Shown piece after piece: positions 27,925-35,592 of a stretch of 64,000 bases of DNA. Each line of letters starts with the position of its first letter. Positions within the stretch are counted from its first letter, which is position 1. The notes beneath the pieces are model-generated. The model did not search any database. It was not told where the DNA came from and saw only the letters and a program-made list of their open reading frames with translations. This DNA is from Variovorax sp. OV700 (GTDB lineage: Bacteria; Pseudomonadota; Gammaproteobacteria; Burkholderiales; Burkholderiaceae_C): NCBI RefSeq assembly GCF_900099805.1, contig NZ_FNDR01000010.1, positions 62,001 to 126,000 on the forward strand. Direction: 5' to 3'. A program made the translations under genes and the position numbers.

Positions 27925-28467
27925 TCATGGGGCCTCTTTTGTTGTGTCGGGGTGCGGGCCGAGCAGGCCCACCAATGTCTGGAGCGCGTAGTGCACCGTG
28001 GCCGCGCGCACCGCGGCGCGGTCGCCCTCGAAGCGGCGGCGCTCGGTGCGAACCTGCCCGCCGACCGACCAGCCGAACCACACGGTGCCGACCGGCTTCT
28101 CGGGGCTGCCGCCGGTCGGTCCGGCCACGCCGGTCACGGCCACTGCCGCCTGGGCCGCCGATCGTGCGATGGCGCCTTCGGCCATGGCGCGCGCCACGGC
28201 TTCGCTGACCGCGCCATGGGTGTCGATCAGAGCCGCATCGACGCCGAGCAGCTCGGTCTTGGCCGCATTCGAATAGGTGACGAAGCCGCGCTCGAACCAT
28301 GTGCTGGAGCCTGCGAGTTCGGTGCACGCGCCCGCAATGAGCCCGCCGGTGCAGCTTTCGGCCGTGGCCAGCATCCAGCCCTTCTTCAGTAGCAGGTCGG
28401 CCGTGGCCGCCACGAGCGCGGGCGTGGCTTGGTCGGCAAGAAAGTTCGACGGGGAGGATGGTTCCAT
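27925..28467 (-). CDS. pncC: Nicotinamide-nucleotide amidohydrolase (CinA C-terminal domain)
   Basis: The 180-residue protein deamidates NMN to NaMN for NAD salvage. It is the stand-alone CinA C-domain, with MLATAESCTGGLIAGACTEL (catalytic Ser/Thr region), GFVTYSNAAKTELLGV and VTGVAGPTGGSPEKPVGTV. I used the ATG at 28467, preceded by GGTGAG; another ATG at 28479 overlaps the pgpA stop and would add four residues. It follows pgpA directly, as in related genomes. Confidence 0.93.
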   Translation of the reverse strand: MEPSSPSNFLADQATPALVAATADLLLKKGWMLATAESCTGGLIAGACTELAGSSTWFERGFVTYSNAAKTELLGVDAALIDTHGAVSEAVARAMAEGAIARSAAQAAVAVTGVAGPTGGSPEKPVGTVWFGWSVGGQVRTERRRFEGDRAAVRAATVHYALQTLVGLLGPHPDTTKEAP

Positions 28468-28472
28468 GAAGC

Positions 28473-29063
28473 TCACCATGCGCGCCAGAGCGCGATGACC
28501 AGCAGTGTGCAGAACGCCGCCACCAGGTCGTCCAGGATGATGCCGAAGCCGGCGCGCCACCAGCGCACCTCGGTGGCATCGCGTTGCTTGAACAACCCAT
28601 CGGCCCAGGCCACCGGACCGGGCTTTGCCGCGTCGAAGAAGCGGAACAGGCCGAACGCCACCGCCTGCGCGAGCAGGCCCGCCGGCGTGACGAGCCAGAG
28701 CACGATCCAGAACGCGACCACCTCGTCCCACACGATGCTGCCTGGGTCCGCCACGCCCATGTCGCGTGCCGTGACGCTGCAGGCCCACCAGCCGATGGGC
28801 AGCGAGGCCAGGATGACCCAGCCGATGGTGGCGGGCGTGAGCCACAGCTGCATCACGGCAAAGGCCGCCCAGGCCCACAGCGTGCCGACGGTGCCGGGCG
28901 CGATGCGCGGCAGCCCGGAGCCGAAGCCGAGGGCGATGAAATGCGCCGGGTGAGACAGCAGAAAGCCTGTCGTCGGGCGGGGCGTGGCTTGCGGCATGGC
29001 GCCTGCGGAGGAGGAAGAAGAAGGGGAAGAGGCAACTTGCATCAAGGCCAGAGTGTCGCGCAT
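28473..29063 (-). CDS. pgpA: Phosphatidylglycerophosphatase A
   Basis: The 196-residue membrane phosphatase converts phosphatidylglycerophosphate to phosphatidylglycerol. The core starts at about residue 45 with FIALGFGSGLPRIAPGTVGT, followed by DPGSIVWDEVVAFW (metal-binding Asp/Glu) and FRFFDAAKPGPVAWAD. Four helices are predicted. The start is uncertain (29063 chosen; 29042 possible); a Ser-rich N-terminal stretch is poorly conserved. Normally its upstream neighbour is thiL, which here lies 2.6 kb away. Confidence 0.93.
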   Translation of the reverse strand: MRDTLALMQVASSPSSSSSAGAMPQATPRPTTGFLLSHPAHFIALGFGSGLPRIAPGTVGTLWAWAAFAVMQLWLTPATIGWVILASLPIGWWACSVTARDMGVADPGSIVWDEVVAFWIVLWLVTPAGLLAQAVAFGLFRFFDAAKPGPVAWADGLFKQRDATEVRWWRAGFGIILDDLVAAFCTLLVIALWRAW

Positions 29064-29104
29064 TCGGGGGCCTGTCCAAGACCCTCTATTTATCAAAGCA
29101 ATAG

Positions 29105-29119
29105 CTTGTTTAATTCAAG
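29105..29119. promoter_or_regulatory. Small dyad in the pgpA/MFS divergent gap
   Basis: CTTG-N7-CAAG forms an AT-rich 15-bp dyad between the divergent pgpA and MFS genes. It has the T-N11-A form of LysR boxes, and a decayed LysR tail lies just beyond the MFS gene. Evidence is thin. Confidence 0.25.
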
Positions 29120-29155
29120 ACGGAGGCCTAGTATCTGGGCCTTGCTTCGCTCCCG

Positions 29156-30661
29156 ATGGTCCGCCACGGACCGCACCAAATGACCGCTGCCTCACCCGAC
29201 TCCCCTGCCGTTGCCGACCCTTCCTCGCGGCTGCGCCCGCCGCCTGCCACCGCCGCCGCCTGGAGCGACCTGTTCCGCGGTCGCAACGGCTGGCGCGCCG
29301 TGGCTCTCACGGGCGGCGTCGCGCTGCATGCGGTCAACGTGCACATCGTGACCACGGTGCTGCCGTCGGTGGTGAACGAAATCGGCGGACTCGACTGGTA
29401 TGCCTGGAGCACCACGCTGTTCGTGGTGGGATCGATCCTTGGCGCCACGCTGTCCGTGCGGCTGCTCGCCGGGCTGGGGCCGCGCGGCGCCTGCCTGGCG
29501 GCGCTGGCGGCATTCACCGCGGGCTCGATGGCATGCGCGTTCGCACCGGCCATGCCCTGGCTGCTGGCGGGCCGCACGGTGCAGGGGCTGGGCGGCGGCT
29601 TGCTCGCGGCGCTGAGCTATGCGCTCATCCAATTGGTGTTCGCGCCGCGGCTGTGGCCTCGCGCGGTGGCGCTGGTGTCGGGCATGTGGGGCGTGGCCAC
29701 GCTCTGCGGGCCCGCGGTGGGCGGCCTGTTCGCAGAGGCGGGGCACTGGCGCTGGGCCTTCTGGTCGCTGCTGCCGCTGGCTGCGCTGCAGGCGCTGCTG
29801 GTCATGGTGCAGCTGCGGCCCGCGGCCGGCGTGCGGCACGAGCGCGTGGCCCGCATGCCGCGTATTCCCGCAGTGCAGATCGGCTTGCTCGCGGCATCGG
29901 TGCTGGTGATCGCGGCGAGCGAGTTCCTGCCGGCGCTCGCCTGGCAGGCCGCGGGCGTGGCGCTGGGTCTGGCGTTCGGCGTGGCCGCCACGCGGATCGA
30001 CCTGCACGCCGCGGTGCGGCTGCTGCCCACCGGCGCCTACGCGGTGCGTGCGCCCATGGGCGCCATCTATGCGAGCGTGGTGCTGCTGCTGATCGGCACT
30101 ACCACCGAGATCTTCGTGCCGTACTTCCTGCAGTTGCTGCACGGCCATTCGCCGCTGTCGGCCGGCTATCTCACGGCCGCGATGGCCGGCGGCTGGAGCG
30201 CCGGTTCGCTGCTGTCGTCGGGCCGCAGCGGCGCGGGCGCCGATCGCATGCTGCGCGCCGGGCCGGTGGCCTGCACGCTGGGGCTGGCTGCGCTCGCGCT
30301 GCTGCTGCCGGCGCCCGGCCGCCTGGCGCCGGGGCTCGAAGCGCTGCTGGCCGGCCTCGCACTGGGAGCCGTCGGGCTGGGCGTGGGCATCGGATGGCCG
30401 CACCTGGTCACGCGTGTGATGTCGCTCGCGCCGGCCGGACAGGAAGGCCTGGCCTCCGCCTCGATCACGACCGTGCAGCTCTACGGCATGGCCGTGGGTG
30501 CGGCGGTGGCGGGGCTGGTGGCAAACGCAGCCGGCCTCTCGGAGCCGGGTGGTGCCGCGGGCGCCCGATCGGCAGCGCTATGGTTGTTCGCGAGCTTTGC
30601 AGTCGCGCCTGCGCTGGCGGCATGGCTGGTTGCCCGCTTCGTTGCGCCGCGCCGCCGATGA
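29156..30661 (+). CDS. MFS transporter, DHA2-like exporter
   Basis: The 501-residue transporter has about 14 predicted helices after a soluble, Pro/Ala-rich N-terminus of about 40 residues. It shows VTTVLPSVVNEIGGLDWYAW, the motif-A-like loop in SVRLLAGLGPRGACLA and GRTVQGLGGGLLAALSYALI (motif C-like). The layout is that of drug:H+ antiporters of the DHA2 group. The ATG at 29180 is an alternative start. It lies in the segment that separates pgpA from thiL, followed by a LysR remnant that may once have regulated it. Confidence 0.85.
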   Translation: MVRHGPHQMTAASPDSPAVADPSSRLRPPPATAAAWSDLFRGRNGWRAVALTGGVALHAVNVHIVTTVLPSVVNEIGGLDWYAWSTTLFVVGSILGATLSVRLLAGLGPRGACLAALAAFTAGSMACAFAPAMPWLLAGRTVQGLGGGLLAALSYALIQLVFAPRLWPRAVALVSGMWGVATLCGPAVGGLFAEAGHWRWAFWSLLPLAALQALLVMVQLRPAAGVRHERVARMPRIPAVQIGLLAASVLVIAASEFLPALAWQAAGVALGLAFGVAATRIDLHAAVRLLPTGAYAVRAPMGAIYASVVLLLIGTTTEIFVPYFLQLLHGHSPLSAGYLTAAMAGGWSAGSLLSSGRSGAGADRMLRAGPVACTLGLAALALLLPAPGRLAPGLEALLAGLALGAVGLGVGIGWPHLVTRVMSLAPAGQEGLASASITTVQLYGMAVGAAVAGLVANAAGLSEPGGAAGARSAALWLFASFAVAPALAAWLVARFVAPRRR

Positions 30662-30684
30662 CGGACGGCGCCGTTCAGGCCACC

Positions 30685-30855
30685 ACGCCTTCCCATCGGA
30701 GCTGCCGCCTCTGGCCCGCAAGGCGCCGCGCCAGGCCACGTGCTGGTCGGCGCGGCACAGCACCAGGCGGTGACATCTCGGTGGTGACCAAGCGCGGACA
30801 TTCGCTGTCTGCGGCGGCGCGCAGTTTCATCGACGTGCTGAAGCAATCGCTGTAG
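30685..30855 (+). pseudogene. Decayed C-terminus of a LysR regulator (frameshifted)
   Basis: Downstream of the MFS gene, one frame reads SELPPLARKAPRQATCW (about 30694-30745). A second frame takes over near 30766 with GGDISVVTKRGHSLSAAARS, then FIDVLKQSL and a stop at 30853. Together they look like the last 50-odd residues of a LysR effector domain with one frameshift. The remaining 240 residues and the HTH are absent, so a deletion accompanied the frameshift. The family call rests on the typical LysR ending. Confidence 0.55.
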
Positions 30856-30951
30856 GCCACCGTAGGCCGCTGCATGCCGTCCGATGTATTCGCCGGCGTC
30901 GCCGGCCATCGTATGCTCGGCGGCTCATTCTCAAGCGAAGGCATGGTCATC

Positions 30952-31662
30952 ATGAAAAGAATCCTGGTCCGTTTCAACGCCTTGTGGCTGTGCCTCGCGT
31001 TCAGCGTGCTGCTCGCGGCCTGCGGCAGCAAGGAGGCGGAACAGCGCACCGCCTTCATCGGCTTCCTGCAGACCCGCGTGCTCGACAAGCCGGGCCTGCG
31101 CGTGCCCGCGCTCACGGCCGACGAGAAAGCCTCTTTCGGCGACTATGCGCAGCACTACGCGGTGATTGCCGATTTCAATGAAGGCATGAACAAGTCGGTC
31201 GGCCAGCCGATGAGCCAGGTGATGGCCAAGGGCGCGCTGCGATCGGTGGCCGACCTGGCATCGCGCCGCGACGACCTCAAGGCCGCCAAGGACGGCCTGG
31301 GCGGCCTGCGCACCGCACTCGACAAGGAATTGGCCAAGGCCGACGCCGCGCATGCCGGGCTCAAGCAGCCGGACGACCTGAAGCAGGTCTACGACAAGGC
31401 TTATGAAAAGACCGTCGCGGCACCGGCCGCCACCTTCAAGGAGGTGTTCCCCGCGCTCGATTCCGTGTTCGACGGCGCGCTCGCGGTGGGTGACTATCTC
31501 GAAAAGAACAAGTCGAAGATCCAGGTGTCGGGCGCATCCATGACCGTGAGCGATCCGGCCGTGCAGGCAGAACTCAACAAGATGCTGCAGGACCTCAATG
31601 GCCATTCGAAGGCCATCAACGCTGCCCAGACCAAAATGCAGGCAATGGTCCGCGGATCCTGA
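30952..31662 (+). CDS. DUF3053 lipoprotein
   Basis: The 236-residue protein has a lipoprotein signal with lipobox LLAAC (Cys about 24) and a helical domain matching DUF3053 (E. coli YiaF type), starting EQRTAFIGFLQTRVLDKPG and containing charged helices through residue 236. Function unknown. The ATG at 30952 was chosen because GAAGG lies 10 nt before it; an ATG at 30943 is too close to that site. Its stop abuts the stop of thiL with no gap. Confidence 0.82.
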   Translation: MKRILVRFNALWLCLAFSVLLAACGSKEAEQRTAFIGFLQTRVLDKPGLRVPALTADEKASFGDYAQHYAVIADFNEGMNKSVGQPMSQVMAKGALRSVADLASRRDDLKAAKDGLGGLRTALDKELAKADAAHAGLKQPDDLKQVYDKAYEKTVAAPAATFKEVFPALDSVFDGALAVGDYLEKNKSKIQVSGASMTVSDPAVQAELNKMLQDLNGHSKAINAAQTKMQAMVRGS

Positions 31663-32622
31663 TCACGCGAAGTGGTCGAAGGAGCCGAAGCGCTGCGCCA
31701 CCGGCGCCCCGCTGGCGTCCACGATGCGCAGGCCGGCTTCAGCTTCGATGCGGCCGATGCGCGTGATGCGCGTGGCGCTTTCCTTGCCGGCCTTTTCGAC
31801 CGCCGCCCGTGCGGAGGGTGCCGCGGTGAAGACCAGCTCGTAGTCGTCGCCGCCTGAGAGTGCACAGGTGCGCAGCACGTCGGAGCCGAGGCCCGAGGCC
31901 GCGGCGGCAGCCACGACGGATGCGGCCGCATCGGCGTCGAGCGTGGCGCCCACCCGGCTCGAGGCGAGGATGTGGCCCAGGTCGCCGACGAGCCCGTCGC
32001 TCACGTCCACCGCCGCGGACGCCGTGCCGCGCAGGGACAGGCCCAGTGCCACGCGCGGCGTGGGCTGCTCCATGCGTTGCCGCGTCATCGAGAACACATC
32101 GGCCGGCAGTGCGAGCGTGCCGCGAAACACCTCCAGCGCGAGCCGTGCATCGCCGAGCGTGCCGCTGACCCAGATGTCGTCGCCGGCGCGCGCGCCCGAG
32201 CGCAGCAGCGCCGCGCTGGTGGGCACCTCGCCAAACACCGTGATGCAGATGTTGAGCGGGCCGCGCGTGGTGTCGCCGCCCACGAGTTCGCAGCCGTGTT
32301 CTTCGGCCAGGGCAAAGAGCCCGCGGGAAAAGCCTTCGAGCCAGGGCTCGTCGACACCGGGCAGTGCCAGCGCGAGCGTGAAGGCCAGCGGCCGCGCGCC
32401 GCAGGCTGCAAGGTCGCTGAGGTTCACCGCCAACGCCTTGTGGCCAAGCCGCGCCGGATCGACGGTCGAGAGAAAGTGCCGGCCTTCGACCAGCATGTCC
32501 GAGGACACGGCAAGCTGCATCCCGGGTGCCGGCGCGAGCAATGCGCAGTCGTCGCCCACGCCGAGCGGGGAGCGCTTGGCGGGGCGTTTGAAGTAGCGTG
32601 CGATCAGGTCGAATTCACCCAT
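31663..32622 (-). CDS. thiL: Thiamine-monophosphate kinase
   Basis: The 319-residue enzyme phosphorylates thiamine monophosphate to the active diphosphate. It has MGEFDLIARYF, SPLGVGDDCALL (ATP/Mg acids), AVSSDMLVEGRHF, the dimer-forming AVNLSDLAACGARP, LVGGDTTRG and SGGDDYELVF. It belongs to the PurM-like AIR synthase fold. A TATGCT hexamer ends 6 nt before the ATG with no Shine-Dalgarno sequence. Downstream pgpA, its normal neighbour, is displaced by the 29.1-31.7 kb segment. Confidence 0.96.
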   Translation of the reverse strand: MGEFDLIARYFKRPAKRSPLGVGDDCALLAPAPGMQLAVSSDMLVEGRHFLSTVDPARLGHKALAVNLSDLAACGARPLAFTLALALPGVDEPWLEGFSRGLFALAEEHGCELVGGDTTRGPLNICITVFGEVPTSAALLRSGARAGDDIWVSGTLGDARLALEVFRGTLALPADVFSMTRQRMEQPTPRVALGLSLRGTASAAVDVSDGLVGDLGHILASSRVGATLDADAAASVVAAAAASGLGSDVLRTCALSGGDDYELVFTAAPSARAAVEKAGKESATRITRIGRIEAEAGLRIVDASGAPVAQRFGSFDHFA

Positions 32623-32628
32623 GGGGCG

Positions 32629-32634
32629 AGCATA
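32629..32634 (-). promoter_or_regulatory. Candidate -10 element of thiL
   Basis: On the minus strand TATGCT is followed by six bases and the thiL ATG, the same spacing as at argS, rpe and the GlxA-type gene. Leaderless transcription is the likely reading. Confidence 0.35.
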
Positions 32635-32647
32635 AGCGCTACAACAC

Positions 32648-33277
32648 TCACTCCCGCGCACGCCGGTTCGACATCACCACGTTGTCCTTCTCGATCGCCT
32701 GGCCGGCCTGCATGGCCGCAATCCAAGCGTCGGTGCTCGTCACCGCCGCAAAATTGCTGTGGAACACAACGCTGAACACGCGGTGGATCTCCTCGGCGCT
32801 CACCTGACCGGCGGCATTCGCATAAGGCAGCGCGCCGGTGGCATCCGACAGGAACTCCACGTTCAGCCCGCGGTGCATCGCCTCGAACACGGTCGATGCA
32901 TCGCAGTTCTGGGTCATGTAGCCGGCCACGCTCAGCGTGTCGATCTCGTGGCGCGCGAGCCAGTCGCCGAAGTCGGTGCCGGTGAAGACGCTCGGGAATG
33001 CCTTGGTCACCAGATGGTCGTGCGGGCGCCTGGCAATCTCAGGGTGCAGCTGGCCGTTGTGGGTGTCGGCCTGGAACACCGGGGCGCCCTTGGGTGCATG
33101 GTGGCGAACCACCACCACGGGCGTGTCGGCGGCATGGGCCGCGTCCATGGCCCGCGCGATGTTGGGCAGAGATTGCTCGACGGGCGGGTATTCGATCGGC
33201 AATCCGCCGCCTTCGAAATATTCGTTCTGCACGTCGATCACGACGAGGGCCCGGCGCGGTGCGGTGGTGTTGCTCAT
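32648..33277 (-). CDS. Isochorismatase-family cysteine hydrolase
   Basis: The 209-residue protein has the catalytic triad of the family: Asp in ALVVIDVQNEYF, Lys in LVTKAFPSVF and Cys in GYMTQNCDAST. A cis-peptide region precedes the Cys, as in isochorismatases, nicotinamidases and N-carbamoyl hydrolases. Substrate is uncertain. It is divergent from the GlxA-type regulator, with a 24-bp dyad between them. That pairing is common and suggests the regulator controls it. Confidence 0.9.
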   Translation of the reverse strand: MSNTTAPRRALVVIDVQNEYFEGGGLPIEYPPVEQSLPNIARAMDAAHAADTPVVVVRHHAPKGAPVFQADTHNGQLHPEIARRPHDHLVTKAFPSVFTGTDFGDWLARHEIDTLSVAGYMTQNCDASTVFEAMHRGLNVEFLSDATGALPYANAAGQVSAEEIHRVFSVVFHSNFAAVTSTDAWIAAMQAGQAIEKDNVVMSNRRARE

Positions 33278-33320
33278 GGTCTGTCTGCTCCGTTGGATGT
33301 GTTGTGGAATGAGGTGATTG

Positions 33321-33344
33321 TTCTCGCTGGGACGCATGCGAGAA
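33321..33344. promoter_or_regulatory. 24-bp dyad between isochorismatase and GlxA-type genes
   Basis: TTCTCGC and GCGAGAA are perfect 7-bp arms 10 nt apart (33321-33327 and 33338-33344), one helical turn centre to centre plus a half. It lies upstream of both divergent starts and is a good candidate operator for the AraC/GlxA-type regulator. Confidence 0.5.
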
Positions 33345-33368
33345 AGTGGCCCGGAAGCCATTCATCGA

Positions 33369-33374
33369 TAAAAT
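33369..33374 (+). promoter_or_regulatory. Candidate -10 element of the GlxA-type regulator gene
   Basis: TAAAAT within GATAAAATC ends 6 nt before the ATG at 33381, with no Shine-Dalgarno sequence between. It has the same hexamer and spacing as argS. Confidence 0.4.
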
Positions 33375-33380
33375 CGGGCC

Positions 33381-34358
33381 ATGAAGAGCAAGCCTGTTGA
33401 AACCATCGCCGTCGTGGCCTTCGACGGCATCAGCCCCTTTCACTTGTCCGTGCCGTGCATGGTCTTTGGCGAAGACCGCACCGAAGCTGGCGTTCCGCGC
33501 TTTCGTCTGCAAGTCTGCGGCACCGAGTCCGGTCCGCTGCAAACCAACGCGGGCTTCACGCTCGTGGTGACGCATGGGCTCGAAGCCATCCGGCGCGCGC
33601 AGATCGTGGTCGTTCCTTCATGGCGCGACGACGGGCGGCCCGCACCGCCCGCGCTCATTCGTGCATTGCAGGCGGCGCACCGCCGCGGCGCCATCGTGGT
33701 CGGGCTGTGCCTGGGCGCCTTCGTGCTGGCCGAGGCGGGCCTGCTCGACGGCCGCCCGGCCACCACGCACTGGAACCTGGCTGAAGCCTTTGCAAGGCGA
33801 TATCCGAAGGTCACGCTGCAGCCCGAGGTACTGTATGTCGACGATGGCGACGTGCTCACGTCCGCGGGCACGGCCGCGGGTATCGATTGCTGCCTTCACC
33901 TGCTGCGTGTGCGCTACGGTGCCGAGGCGGCCAACCGTGCCGCGCGGCGCATGGTGGTGGCGCCGCACCGCGAGGGCGGGCAGGCGCAATACATCGCGCG
34001 GCCGGTGCCTGCCGCGGCCGAGAGCGACCGCCTCGCGCCGTTGCTCGAATGGCTCGGCCGCCATCTGCACAGTCCGCATGAGTTGGACGGTCTTGCCAAA
34101 CGCGCACTGATGAGCCGGCGCACCTTCACGCGGCGCTTTCGCGAAGCCACGGGCACCACGGTCGGCCAATGGCTGCAGAACCAGCGCCTGGCACTTGCGC
34201 AGCGGCTGCTGGAGACCACCGGCCACCCCGTCGAGCGCGTGGCCACCGATGCGGGTTTCGGCTCTGCGGTGTCGCTGCGAAAGCACTTTGTCGCGGCGTT
34301 CAAGACCTCGCCCACGGCGTACCGCAGGCAGTTTTCGCAGGAGACCGTGGCCGCCTGA
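33381..34358 (+). CDS. GlxA-type regulator (DJ-1/PfpI domain plus AraC HTH)
   Basis: The 325-residue protein has an N-terminal DJ-1/PfpI-like domain (about residues 8-190) with the nucleophile-elbow sequence AIVVGLCLGAFVLAEAGLL, and a C-terminal AraC double HTH (about 225-320, SRRTFTRRFREATGTTVGQW and VATDAGFGSAVSLRKHFVAA). The PfpI part acts as a ligand sensor in this family. It is divergent from an isochorismatase-type hydrolase, its probable target. The gene may be leaderless. Confidence 0.92.
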   Translation: MKSKPVETIAVVAFDGISPFHLSVPCMVFGEDRTEAGVPRFRLQVCGTESGPLQTNAGFTLVVTHGLEAIRRAQIVVVPSWRDDGRPAPPALIRALQAAHRRGAIVVGLCLGAFVLAEAGLLDGRPATTHWNLAEAFARRYPKVTLQPEVLYVDDGDVLTSAGTAAGIDCCLHLLRVRYGAEAANRAARRMVVAPHREGGQAQYIARPVPAAAESDRLAPLLEWLGRHLHSPHELDGLAKRALMSRRTFTRRFREATGTTVGQWLQNQRLALAQRLLETTGHPVERVATDAGFGSAVSLRKHFVAAFKTSPTAYRRQFSQETVAA

Positions 34359-34365
34359 TCAGCCT

Positions 34366-35592
34366 CTAGGCCGCGCCGCGGAAGCGCAGCGCCGCCTGCC
34401 GCACCACCTCGGCCAGCAGGCGTTCCTTGCCCTGCTTCTCGCGCAGCCATCGCGCATCGTTGCGGTTGGCTTCGACGCTGGTGCGCAGCTCGCCCAAGGC
34501 CTGTGTGGCGTTGAGCGCCTCGCTGTGCCATTCGAGTTGCGTCATCGTCATGAGGATGTGGTCGCGCAGCGGCATGTGCTGGCCGCTGGCCGGGTCCACG
34601 TACACCGCGTCGAGCCCGAAGCGGCAGGCCTGGAAGCGGTTGTAGGTGTAGACGAGGTAGTCGTCTTCCGTCGGCTCGAAAGGCTGCTCCTGCAGGAACC
34701 ACGCGGCCAGCGACTGCACGTAGCCCGCCAGCGCGGCCGCGCGCTCGACGGTGAGCGGTGTGTCGAACACGCGGATCTCGATGGTGCCGAACTCGGGCTT
34801 GGGGCGGATGTCCCAGTAGAAGTCCTTCATGCTGCGCACGACGCCGGTGCGGGTCATGCGCTCGAAGTAGGCCTCGAACTCTTTCCAGCTCAAGGTGAAG
34901 GGCGCACGGCCCGAGAGCGGAAACGCGAACACCGAGTTGAGCCGGGCCGAGTCGAACTGCGTGTCCTGCCCCTGCACGAACGGCGACGAGGCCGACAGCG
35001 CGATGAAGTGCGGGATGTAGCGCGACATGCGGTGCAGCATCAAGAGCGCCGCATCGGCGTCGGGGCAGCCGATGTGCACGTGCTGCCCGAAGATGGTGAA
35101 CTGCTTGCTCAGGTAGCCATAAAGCTCCGACAGCTCGCGAAAGCGCGGCTTGTCGTAGATGCGCCGCTCGTGCCATTGCTGGAACGCATGCGTGCCGCCG
35201 CCCACCACCGCGATGTTGAGCTTGTCGGCATTCTTGATCAGCGCCTCGCGAATGGGCGAGAGCTGCGTGATCACGTCCTGTGCCGAGTGGCAGATGTCGG
35301 TCGAGATCTCGATCATGCTCGAGGTCATCTCGGGCACCACGCTGCCGGGCAGCGGCGTTTGCGCCATCAGCCGCAGCATGTCCTCGGCATAGGGCGCCAG
35401 GTCGTAGTCGTGCGTGTTGACGAGCTGGAGCTCGAGCTCCACGCCGAGCGACAGCGCTTCGGAGTGGTTGAAGGGCTCGAGCTTGACCACGCGGCTCGCG
35501 GGATCGGCGGGAAGCGCCGCGGAGCGGAAGTCGTCGCTGTCCGGGTCGATCGAAAGAGGGGTGTTGCCGGAAAGTGGCATGGCCGCGGTCAT
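34366..35592 (-). CDS. ybdK: YbdK-type carboxylate-amine ligase (GCS2 family)
   Basis: The 408-residue protein belongs to glutamate-cysteine ligase family 2: LSLGVELELQLVNTHDYDL, VPEMTSSMIEISTDICHS, GGGTHAFQQWHERR, QHVHIGCPDAD and FGTIEIRVFDTPLT. Such YbdK enzymes show weak gamma-glutamylcysteine ligase activity, but their true role is unsettled. It starts inside the stop of the antiporter gene (ATGA overlap) and the two form one operon. An acidic leader of about 35 residues precedes the domain. Confidence 0.9.
   Translation of the reverse strand: MTAAMPLSGNTPLSIDPDSDDFRSAALPADPASRVVKLEPFNHSEALSLGVELELQLVNTHDYDLAPYAEDMLRLMAQTPLPGSVVPEMTSSMIEISTDICHSAQDVITQLSPIREALIKNADKLNIAVVGGGTHAFQQWHERRIYDKPRFRELSELYGYLSKQFTIFGQHVHIGCPDADAALLMLHRMSRYIPHFIALSASSPFVQGQDTQFDSARLNSVFAFPLSGRAPFTLSWKEFEAYFERMTRTGVVRSMKDFYWDIRPKPEFGTIEIRVFDTPLTVERAAALAGYVQSLAAWFLQEQPFEPTEDDYLVYTYNRFQACRFGLDAVYVDPASGQHMPLRDHILMTMTQLEWHSEALNATQALGELRTSVEANRNDARWLREKQGKERLLAEVVRQAALRFRGAA

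Noticed and set aside
30481..30909. Minus-strand frame over the MFS end and LysR remnant
   Set aside because: Low-complexity Ala/Arg/Pro text without a domain, opposite recognised coding sequence.
32623..32647. Possible TPP riboswitch before thiL
   Set aside because: The gap to the next gene is only 25 bp and has no thi-box; a riboswitch cannot fit.
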